NCBI GenBank assembly: GCA_039704465.1
Contig: JASFAU010000013.1
Location: 992,001 to 1,056,000 of the forward strand
Direction: 5' to 3'
Length of the DNA: 64,000 nt
Source: Plasmodiophora brassicae
Taxonomy: Eukaryota; Endomyxa; Phytomyxea; Plasmodiophorida; Plasmodiophoridae
In this document: in pieces, positions 56,378-64,000 of the stretch
Position numbering within the stretch: position 1 is the stretch's first letter
Layout: every line of letters begins with the position of its first letter
Translations under genes and position numbers: made by a program
Notes under the pieces: generated by a model
What the model was told of the DNA's origin: nothing
Database searches by the model: none
Seen by the model: the letters and a program-made list of their open reading frames with translations, nothing else

Positions 56378-56994
56378 ATGCTGTCAAGCGTTCGCCAGGC
56401 GTGGCACAGCGGTCGACGGGCGGTGTCGCGGGTCGGCCGGGCCGGGCGCGTTGCGGCGGCGGTTGCCGTGACGCTGGTCGGCGCGCGGGCCGCGTACAGC
56501 GCGGCGCAGACGGTCACCTGGCCGGTGCGGTCGCGCCGGCAGATCAGCGACCCGGCCCTGTGGGCCACCGGGTGCGTCACCGGCGCCGCCGTCGCCGCCG
56601 CGTACTGCTGCGCGCCCGCCGCCTGGCGCCTGCTGGCGCCGAAACCCACGCGGCTCTACTCGCAGACGCTGCGCGCCCTGCGACGCGACCGGTATCGTCA
56701 TCGGGGCCGCCGCTCACCCGTCTGTGTGTGTTGGCGCTGACCGCCGCCAGGGATATCGTCGGTCGGATCGGGGCGCCGATCACGTTCGACGGGCGGCTGC
56801 GCGTCGTGACGGGCCGCCCGGGCGTCCCCTGGGTCACGGCGCACCGCCTCGAGATGGTGTTCGGCGTGCGCGGCACGCTCCAGGACGGCGTCGTCCACGT
56901 CGTCGCCTCGCAGCAATGGCCCTTGTGGCGGACGCGCGTCGACCGCTGCGTGCTGCACGCCGCCGACCGGAGCGTTGTCGCCGTTGCCACCTGA
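56378..56994 (+). CDS. Tim21/Coa1-like mitochondrial membrane protein
   Basis: Exons 56378-56691 and 56751-56994 (59-base intron) keep phase and give 185 residues. The basic N-terminus MLSSVRQAWHSGRRAVSRVG suits mitochondrial targeting. One or two hydrophobic segments follow (WATGCVTGAAVAAAYCC). Then comes YSQTLRALRRDRDIVGRIGA and PITFDGRLRV, like the start of the Tim21 soluble domain (helix, then LGEPI), and strand pairs (LEMVFGVRGTLQDGVVHVVA). Tim21 links the TOM and TIM23 translocases. The match is by pattern only; Coa1-like or unrelated proteins remain possible. Confidence 0.5.
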
Positions 56995-57077
56995 CGCACG
57001 CACGCGTACACACACAATACACAGACTGAAGTGTTCCCCGAATCGCCGACCTATTAATAACCTTCGACTACGAATCA

Positions 57078-58178
57078 TCATGATTGAGGTGGGGGCGGCG
57101 GCAGAGCGGCGGGGGCGTCGACAACGGGGGCGTCGACGACAGGGGCGATGTTGTCCTTGATGACGCCGGTGATGATCGGCAGCGGCCTGCCGGTCATCTT
57201 GATGACGTGGTCGCCCCGCATGGGCTGGGTGGCCCCGGTGCCGACCAGGTGGACGAGGACGGCGAGCAGGGCGCCGACGGCGGGCGCCGCGACGCTGTCG
57301 CCCATCTTGGCGAACGAGATGCCGACGACCCAGCCGCCCAGGTGCGACAGGTGGCTGACCTGGCGCAGGGCCTCCGGGATGACCTCGCTGTCGGTCAGCG
57401 CCTCCATGTACTTGAGCTTCTGGCCGTCGAACAGCGCCAGCAGGACGACCTGGACGAGGGCGGGGCCCAGCGTCCCCGACAGCGGCCAGGTGACGCCGTT
57501 GGCGCCCATCAGGGCGACGATGCCGCCGCTGGCGCCGACCACCGGGTTCCACCTGGACTTGCCCCGTTGCTGGTAGGCGAAGTCGGTCAGCGTCCCCGAC
57601 AGGACGCCCGCCAGGTACACGGTGAGCATCTTCAGCGACCCCAGGTCGCGCTCGACGACGGCCCCGAACGACCACAGCGCCCGCATGTTCAGGGCGAAGT
57701 GCTGGAAGCTGCCGTGATGGAAGGCGGCGCCGACGATCTGCTTCAGGGCCCGGCCGGGCGACTGGCCCTGGACGCTGCCGAGCGACACGGTCGTCGGCGC
57801 GTGCGGCGCCGACAGGAAGTTGTCCCAGTCGCGCGCGCGTACGAACTGGATCGTGTTGGCCAGGACCAGCGCCGTCGTCACCGGCTGATCCCGGACGTAT
57901 CGCCGGAACCAGCCCTTCTTCTCCTGCTCCGTTGCCGATGTCGCCACCTGCACGACCTGCTTGTCGTTATCCTTGTTGTGGTTGTCGCTGCTGGCTGCTG
58001 GCGGCGGGCCATGCAGCTGGATGTGGCCGGTCTGCGACAGGACCACCAGCGCGACGCCCGCCAACGTCAGCAGCGCCGATAACGTGGCGGCGAACGCGCT
58101 GCACGCGGACCCGCCGCGCTGCGCCACGATGTACCGGTACACCACATGCGGGCGCCGGGCACCTGCACCCCGCTCCAT
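57078..58178 (-). CDS. Rhomboid-family protein
   Basis: An uninterrupted frame of 366 residues. The N-terminus carries a hydrophobic segment (ATLSALLTLAGVALVVL). Rhomboid features are FHHGSFQHFALNMRALWSFG, the serine motif VVGASGGIVALMG and the histidine region SHLSHLGGWVVGISF. A proline-rich tail ends the protein. It shares LNMRALWSFG-type sequence with the PARL-like gene 1 kb away but has a different exon structure, so it is probably an older relative rather than a fresh duplicate. Catalytic residues are present, so it is likely an active intramembrane protease. Location in the cell is unknown. Confidence 0.8.
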   Translation of the reverse strand: MERGAGARRPHVVYRYIVAQRGGSACSAFAATLSALLTLAGVALVVLSQTGHIQLHGPPPAASSDNHNKDNDKQVVQVATSATEQEKKGWFRRYVRDQPVTTALVLANTIQFVRARDWDNFLSAPHAPTTVSLGSVQGQSPGRALKQIVGAAFHHGSFQHFALNMRALWSFGAVVERDLGSLKMLTVYLAGVLSGTLTDFAYQQRGKSRWNPVVGASGGIVALMGANGVTWPLSGTLGPALVQVVLLALFDGQKLKYMEALTDSEVIPEALRQVSHLSHLGGWVVGISFAKMGDSVAAPAVGALLAVLVHLVGTGATQPMRGDHVIKMTGRPLPIITGVIKDNIAPVVDAPVVDAPAALPPPPPQS

Positions 58179-58477
58179 CCCTATTACCAGGCGCCGCGTC
58201 AGCGCCCCGTCTAACCCGAGTACGGCCGCGTTATCAGCAGAAGCGCAGGCGCGCGCGTCTCCACCTCGTCGTTGGTCGCTTGCGGAATGCTATTTCCGCC
58301 CAATGGCCACCACGAAGCACGCGCCAGGCCGTTTCCGGATTTAGAACCTGGGTGCGGGTGCGGGCACGCGAGTACCTCCCTACGTACGTACATAGCCGGG
58401 GCGAGGGGGCGAGCACGACCAGCCGCTCTGGGATATCGACTTGGTGTTCAATTATCTTCGCGTGTGCCGCCGATCGA

Positions 58478-59446
58478 TCACGCGGCCCGGGTCATCCAGG
58501 GGTGCCGCATGATGCCCGCCAGGGTGATGCGGCTGTGCGCCGGGCGCAGGATCGCCGCCAGCAGGTCCAGGGCGTCCCGGGAGACGTGGCTGCCGAGTTT
58601 CCACTCGTCGAGCAGCGCCCGCAGGCCCCGGCGCTGCATGAAATCGTACCGGATGTCGGACGAGTCGGCGATCTCGAACGGCGGGAACCCGAACAGCATG
58701 ATGAACAGGACGATGCCGAGCGACCAGACGTCGGCCTGCGTCCCGTGGAAATCCCTGCCGACGTACACCTCGGGCGCCATGTACGACAGCTTCCCTGGCC
58801 GCGTGCTGATGCTGCCCTGGAACGGGGCGCCCGACGCCGGCGGCAGGCGGCGCGCCAGGCCCAGGTCGCAGATCTTGGGCGTCGCGTCGTCCGCAAGGAG
58901 GATGTTCTCCAGGGACAGGTCCAGGTGACAGATCGACCTGTTGTGCATGGACTCCAGGCCGTGGACGACGCCGGCAAAGATCTGCCTGGCCTTCGGTTCG
59001 GTCAGCATGCCGCGCTCCTCGACGAAATCGAAGAGTTCGCCGCGCGCGGCATACTCCATCACCACGATGTACCTGTCGTCATCCTCGATGCAGTCGGCCA
59101 TCTGGATGATGTTGGCACAGGGCGTCCGGGACAGGTCGCGCAGCAGGGCGACCTCCTGCTGGATGTTCTCGCAGACGCGAACGCCCGACAGGGACCGGCC
59201 CGCGTTCACCAGGCGCTTCTGGGCGATCTTGACCGCGTACCGGACGCCGGTCGAGCGGTGCCGCATGAGGACGACCGAACCCTGCAGCGTCTTTCGCAGC
59301 GTCTTCACCGGTTCGTACGCCGACAGGTCGGATTTCGGGGCGGCTGCCGACGACGGGGGCAGCGTCAGGAGCGGTTTGGAGCGAGTCGGCGCCAGCAGCG
59401 TGGTCGCTTGATGGCCGGACGACGGTAGGTGGTTCGGCTGCCCCAT
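58478..59446 (-). CDS. Serine/threonine protein kinase (CAMK-like)
   Basis: A single-exon frame; ATG 59446 (MGQPNHLPSSG) gives 322 residues. Kinase motifs: ATP lysine AVKIAQK, hinge VVMEYAARGELFDF, catalytic loop CHLDLSLENIL, DLG in place of DFG (CDLGLARR), activation segment end SYMAPEVY and DVWSLGIVLFIMLFG. The catalytic loop has HLD instead of HRD. Both catalytic Asp and the Asn are kept, so activity is likely, without the usual RD-type activation. An upstream in-frame extension to 59590 lacks an ATG and was not used. MGQPN could be N-myristoylated (G at position 2). Confidence 0.82.
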   Translation of the reverse strand: MGQPNHLPSSGHQATTLLAPTRSKPLLTLPPSSAAAPKSDLSAYEPVKTLRKTLQGSVVLMRHRSTGVRYAVKIAQKRLVNAGRSLSGVRVCENIQQEVALLRDLSRTPCANIIQMADCIEDDDRYIVVMEYAARGELFDFVEERGMLTEPKARQIFAGVVHGLESMHNRSICHLDLSLENILLADDATPKICDLGLARRLPPASGAPFQGSISTRPGKLSYMAPEVYVGRDFHGTQADVWSLGIVLFIMLFGFPPFEIADSSDIRYDFMQRRGLRALLDEWKLGSHVSRDALDLLAAILRPAHSRITLAGIMRHPWMTRAA

Positions 59447-60159
59447 CGAGCACGCGCGCGTCGTTCGTCGACGAATAGACTTAGTACGCCTGGAGATAAC
59501 TTCAGTGTGATTCCATCGAGCAGTCCAGGTCGAGATCCCCTGATCCCAAGATTGCCTAGTTGAATCATGCCCATCAGCGTTGCGCCCCACGTTGAATCAC
59601 GGCACGTGAGGCAACGCATGGCCTCCCGACTGGTGGATTCCGTCTGACAGGCGCGGACACTCGTTACAGCACAGAGCCCGAGGTTATCGGATCCCGAGTG
59701 ACGCGGCAGCACCCCGCGCCGAGTTCGGATGCAACGCTGCAGCCAGTGGAGCTGCAACGTTGCAGCCCGTGAAGCTGCAACGCTGTAGCCAGTGAAGCTG
59801 CAACGCTGTAGCCAGTGAAGCTGCAACGTTGTAGCCCAGTGAAGCTGCAACGTTGTAGCCCAGTGAAGCTGCAACGTTGTAGCCCAGTGAAGCTGCAACG
59901 TTGTAGCCCAGTGGAGCTGCAACGTTGTAGCCCAGTGAAGCTGCAACGCCGTAGCCAGTGAAGCTGCAACGCTGTAGCCAGTGAAGCTGCAACGCTGTAG
60001 CCAGTGAAGCTGCATCTCAGTCGCCAGTGAAACTGCAGTGAAGCTGCAAAGGCCAGTCGCGCAGTCCCGCGGATGCATCCAGGTGCGCCATTCGGGACGC
60101 GGCGCGTCGGAAATGGCGTCCGGTGCGGAGTCGGCACTCGGCAGCAGTCACCGGCGCGT
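59447..60159. other. Divergent spacer dominated by a tandem array
   Basis: 713 bases between the kinase (minus) and Obg (plus) genes. The repeat array at 59731-60049 fills almost half. Long open frames here are by-products of the repeat. Confidence 0.6.
59731..60049. repeat. 23/24-bp minisatellite (GAAGCTGCAACG core)
   Basis: About 13 to 14 units of 23-24 bases with the core AGTGAAGCTGCAACGYTGTAG. Two unit types alternate in blocks: AACGCTGTAGCC (23) and AACGTTGTAGCCC (24). The end units are degenerate. The units follow each other directly without variable spacers, so this is not a CRISPR array. Confidence 0.92.
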
Positions 60160-61952
60160 ATGTTGCTGCTGGGTCGTCGCGCGGTCGCGCACGTCGCCCG
60201 ACGAGGCGTCCGCCGCCTCAACCCGGACAGCGGTATCGTCGACGTGCAGTTCCGGGACATGGCGCAGATCGTGGTCAGCGGCGGGCGAGGCGGCCAGGGC
60301 TGCATCAGCTGGGTGCGGCTGCGTAACGGTACGCTGCTGGTTCTACTCGTGTCGGTCGTTATCCTGATGGCGGGTCTGGATCAGGGAAACGCGGTCGTGC
60401 CAATGGCGGTAACGGCGGCCGAGGTACTCGCGTCTTCGCACATGACGGCAATGGTCGGCCAGTTGAACGCGCGTTGTAGGCGGCGATGTCATCATTCGAG
60501 CGTCGTCCTCGATGATGGGTTTGTCGTTGCCGTCGCACCATATCAAAGGGCAGAGTACGTTCCTCGTATACGCGTTCCTACCCCATTCCAAACGGCGTTT
60601 GACAACCGGCTGCGTGCAGATGGCGCTAACGGCGGCCCTGACCTGTCGCACGGGAAGCGCGGTAAGGACGCCGTCCTGCTGGTGCCGCTCGGGACCATGC
60701 TGAGGTCGATGGACGAACCCGACGATGACGACCAGTGGATGGACATGTTCGATGGGGATGTCGACCCCGGTGCGGATGACGTCGAGGAGGTGGGCAACGG
60801 TGTCGGCGGATCCGAGGACGCTGATGGCGACGAGGGATCCGACGTTGTTCATGCTGCGGGGGCCGGTGGAAACGATGGCCTTGTTGACGAGGTTGATTCG
60901 TCTGGAAACAACGATGCTTTGGACGACGTAGAGGGCGTTGCCGACGAGAAGCAGCGGGAGTATAACGTGATCTGCGACCTTGTCGAAAACGGGCAGCAAG
61001 TGACGGTCGCCGAGGTACGCTTCGTTGCGATCGAGATTCTGGCCCAGCGCCGACAATACTTATCGGACGCGCTCATCGTCTCCCCAGGGCGGCATGGGTG
61101 GCATGGGCAATCGATCCGGCAACCTGCGATTCGTCAAAGGCATCACGCAGATCCCCGAACATGGCAAGAAGGGCACCCGGTCCCGGATCGAGCTTGAACT
61201 GAAGACCCTGGCCGACGTCGGTACGACTGGACGTCAACCGCCATGTCCTGCGCCTGCTCTTACCCACCGCTGCGTTCGTCGCAGGTCTCGTCGGTCTGCC
61301 CAATGCCGGCAAGTCCAGCTTGCTGAAAGCCTTGAGCAATGCGAGGCCAAAGATCGGTACGGTTGTGCTCAGTTGCAGGGTGCTCGGCGCGCCTGATATA
61401 CTCATCGCGTGCCATGCCAGCGTCGTACCCGTTCACAACGCTGCAGCCCAACCTGTGCGTCCTCGACTTTGACGACCGGGAAATGACACGCGTCACCATT
61501 GCCGACATCCCCGGGCTGATCGAGGGCGCGTCTGAGAACCGGGGCCTCGGTCGGCACTGCTCGCGTTTCGCGACGGGCACATCTGACTCGCTCGGCCTGC
61601 AGGCCATAAATTCCTGCGACACATCGAGCGCACCAAGGTGCTGATCTACGTGCTGGACATGGCCGAGACGGACGGGCGCGATCCGATCGACGATTTCCAG
61701 TGCCTGCGCCAGGAGCTGCTGGCGTACAACGAGGAGATGGTGCGGCGCCCGTCGGTCATATTCGCCAACAAGGTCGACAGCATGCCCAACACGGCCGCCG
61801 CGAACGTCGCCCGCCTGACCAACCTGGCCACCGGAATCCCGATCGTCGTCGGCAGCGCCATGCGGGGGCAGAACCTCGACGCCCTCGTCCAGACCCTGCA
61901 CACGCTCGTGCCGAAGGCGCCGTTGTGGTCGAAACGGGCGCCCACCGAGTAA
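60160..61952 (+). CDS. Obg-family GTPase, probably mitochondrial
   Basis: Eight exons keep phase: 60160-60328, 60385-60423, 60480-60554, 60620-61014, 61088-61220, 61285-61356, 61421-61549 and 61603-61952 (453 residues). The start [19 protein letters not shown] suits mitochondrial import. The Obg fold has glycine-rich stretches ([50 protein letters not shown]). The G domain has GLPNAGKSS (G1), [10 protein letters not shown] (G3), FANKVD (G4) and VGSAMRG (G5). Obg/MTG2 proteins help assemble the large mitochondrial ribosomal subunit. An acidic insertion of about 90 residues lies between VPLGTML and REYNVICDL inside the Obg fold; it could hide unspliced introns. Confidence 0.87.
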
Positions 61953-61981
61953 TAATACGCGCGCCAGTGACGACGTATGCT

Positions 61982-63028
61982 TCATTGTCGCCACCGGTCG
62001 ACGACGTTGAACCCCTGGGCCCGGCAGAAATCGGATACGGCCTGTTCGGGAACGTCAGCGACGTCGCCATCGACGCGAGGTGGCCCGTTCCCGTCTACCT
62101 TGAGCGGGACGGCGACGTCCGCCTTCCTCAGCGCGGCGTGCAACTCGCCAACGTCGACGCTCTTCATGCACAGGACGTGGTCCAGCAGGCGCTCGTTCGT
62201 GCTGATGAACTCGAGAATGGCGTCGGCGTGCCCGTCGCCCTTGTCGATCGCATCCGACGACGACGCGTCCCGTTGCACAGCTGGCCGCACCTGCCAGCGA
62301 CAACGAGGCCCATCAGTGACTCGTCGTCGACGTCGCCGCTAGAACCAGCACCTGTACCTTCCGGGTTCGTCCCTGGGTCGGCGGCGATCGGAACGGTTCG
62401 ATCTGGGACGCGTCCGGTCTGGCATGCGCCCTGGACGTCGTCGTCGCTGTTCCGGGCGCACGTGCAGGTCGGCTGGGAGCGGCGGCGGCGGCGGCGGCCT
62501 GGTTGATGTGGACGGCGTCCCACGCGGCGGTCAGCTCCCCGACCATGTACGACTTGGACCCGTTCCTGAAGCCGTACGCGGCCATCCGCTTCCTGAGGTC
62601 GGCGACCGGCATGGACGCGTAGTCCGGGCAGGGCGGGATGGCGACCTGGTCCCGAGGCACAGCAGCAGCGGCCGCCGCCCGACGGTTCCGACGTACAACG
62701 GCCTGGCGCAGCGCCTGCAACGCGGCGATCTGGGCGTCGATGCGCGCGACGGCGTCGTCCGGCGTGCCGCCCTCGACGAAGACGCGCTCCAGGACCGCCA
62801 GCGGTATCGACGAGCACGCCACCAGATGGTCGACGAACGTCCCTGCCATGACAGAGAGAGCGGTGTCACTGCCCCGTGCCCTGGCCACAACAACGACACA
62901 CATTGTCGCGGACCCTGGACGCCGACCTGGCACAGGTAGCACTGGAACGCCTCGCCGGTGCCGCCTGCCATCTCGCTGTCGTCGCCGCACACGGACGCGC
63001 CACTGTGGTGATCCAGCAGCAGCGCCAT
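61982..63028 (-). CDS. Small SLX4-like nuclease scaffold
   Basis: Exons 62902-63028, 62358-62842, 62099-62290 and 61982-62041 keep phase and give 287 residues. Residues near 33-57, formed across the first intron, read CYLCQ..WTFVDHLVAC, a C-x2-C-xn-H-x3-C finger like the UBZ4 ubiquitin-binding fingers of SLX4 and RAD18. Next is YASMPVADLRKRMAAYGFR with a following helix and DAVH, and at the C-terminus ILEFISTNERLLDHVL, ELHAALRKADVAVPLK and DFCRAQGF. Together these resemble the SAP-like and conserved C-terminal (SLX1-binding) parts of SLX4. SLX4 activates SLX1 in cutting branched DNA. It is much shorter than known SLX4 proteins. It ends 29 bases from Obg. Confidence 0.62.
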
Positions 63029-63465
63029 GAGCGCAGGTCGACGGTCGACGGTCGGCCCCGGGACAACGGGACGCGCCGCGGACTCGATCGCCGCCCTAAA
63101 GCCCAAAATCCAACACGGGACCCATCGCGTGTTTCAACAGGGACGGATGGCGGCGTATGTTCAAAAGCGGCGGGATCGACCTAACGACGATCGTCAACGG
63201 TAACCGTAGGAACTCGACATCAGATCACGAAGTGCCATCGATCGATCGATGGGGCAGCAATTAACTGAACTGCCTCCGTCGAGCGATGCATTGCACAGCC
63301 CGAATGAAAGCCCGGATCCAGGCGTACGTGCCTCGCCAGAATCAGGCATGCGCGCATGCATGCATCTCAGGTGCGCGTACGTGAGCCAGGAAGCCCAAAG
63401 GCAGGTGCGCACACGGCCGGTTGTGTATTCAGTGTGGAAAACGGACGATCCGAAACGTGCGGATG
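63029..63465. other. Spacer, about 440 bp
   Basis: Lies between the 5' end of the SLX4-like gene and the 3' end of the RING paralogue. It contains a GATCGATCGATC run (63240-63252) and TGCATGCATGC-type repeats (63353-63365). No gene is supported. Confidence 0.45.
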
Positions 63466-64000
63466 TCACTCATGTGTGGGGCACATGCTGGGCTTGACCA
63501 TAGAGTCGACATAGGCAGGCCGATCGAGAAAGATGTGCGTGGGGATGCCGGTGACCCCTTGGCTTGCGATTTCGAGATGCACCAGCGAGTCGGCTTCCGG
63601 TAGAAGGAGCGTCGCGCAGACAGGGCACGTGCCATGCCGTTGTAGATGAGCCTCGATACATTGGGGGTGGAACGTGTGGCTACAGCTGAGATACCGGAAC
63701 TGGTCCCCAGCGTTTGCCCATACACCACAACTGTCACATGATCTGGAGATGGTTGAGATGACGCAAAGGAAACAATACTGTGAACAATATCGTTTACCGG
63801 CCGTGACCGGGGAGCAACATCGCTACCTGTTCCAGGTCCGGTGGGTCTACTCGCTGGCTCCAGATGAATGCGAACGATGCCGCGGTATCACCCTGGTTTT
63901 GCAGTAACGCATGGCAGGCAATTAAGAACAGCTCCATGTCCAGATCGCATGCAGCCGACAGAATCAGTGGCGCGAGATCTGGTGACCAGGTTGTCGCGAT
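63466..64000 (-). CDS. RING-H2 protein, 5' end outside window
   Basis: Two exons are visible: 63798-64000 (open to the edge) and 63466-63742, joined by a 55-base intron in phase. The upstream exon (WSPDLAPLILSAACDLDME, FAFIWSQRVDPPDLEQ) matches the helical middle of the gene at 45748-46644. The last exon has a RING-H2 finger: CDSC, LSCSHTFHPQC and CPVC, followed by a tail (LVHLEIASQGVTGIPTH) that also matches that gene. The intron interrupts both genes at the same place and in the same phase. They are therefore paralogues. The start, and any signal peptide, lies beyond the window. Confidence 0.8.

Noticed and set aside
59731..60049. CRISPR-like array
   Set aside because: The units are directly joined tandem repeats with no spacers, in a eukaryotic genome.
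1..64000. tRNA, rRNA or riboswitch genes
   Set aside because: None was recognised by eye; a covariance-model scan would be needed to exclude short RNA genes.

Overview
The window is nuclear DNA of a GC-rich, compact microbial eukaryote. Genes are split by short GT-AG introns (35 to 97 bases in the models built here), intergenic spaces are a few hundred bases or less, and the genes are eukaryotic: Nup133-like nucleoporin, CLU/CLUH, TBC Rab-GAP, CARMIL-type LRR-RhoGAP, mitochondrial rhomboid and mitochondrial Obg. A CFAP58 homologue implies a flagellated stage such as a zoospore. A tyrosinase and predicted secreted RING proteins also occur. I cannot place the organism firmly; a flagellated protist such as a plasmodiophorid (Rhizaria) is a low-confidence guess.

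Bases 1 to about 27,250 are a transposon-rich island. A Ty3/gypsy chromovirus (1-1989) carries an inserted 325-base element with self-palindromic ends. A hAT element (about 2035-10977) is split by a reverse-strand gypsy element (3662-9887), whose 5' LTR is itself split by a truncated copia element (8967-9864). A PIF/Harbinger deletion derivative follows (10978-11998). After about 2 kb with no recognisable gene come an ankyrin-ABC1 kinase gene and a small membrane or secreted protein gene. Next lies a LINE (about 18936-26440, minus) split by a second gypsy element (19544-24800); the LINE abuts an orphan 3' fragment of an HSP60 gene. A decayed end of another hAT family lies at 27075-27243.

From 27.4 kb to the right edge the DNA is gene-dense: RING protein, TBC protein, Nup133-like, CLU, a membrane protein, tyrosinase, CFAP58, PrmC/HemK methyltransferase, a predicted secreted RING protein, CARMIL-GAP, KGG-repeat stress protein, PARL-type rhomboid, Tim21-like protein, a second rhomboid, a protein kinase, Obg GTPase, a small SLX4-like protein, and a second RING paralogue running off the end. 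One hAT element (50554-53613) interrupts this part; it has perfect 8-base target duplications and an open transposase, so it looks recently active.

Exon models were made by eye from splice signals, reading phase and family motifs. Every model given with full exon coordinates keeps phase throughout. Several neighbours share likely mitochondrial or cytoskeletal roles, but there is no operon-like organisation.
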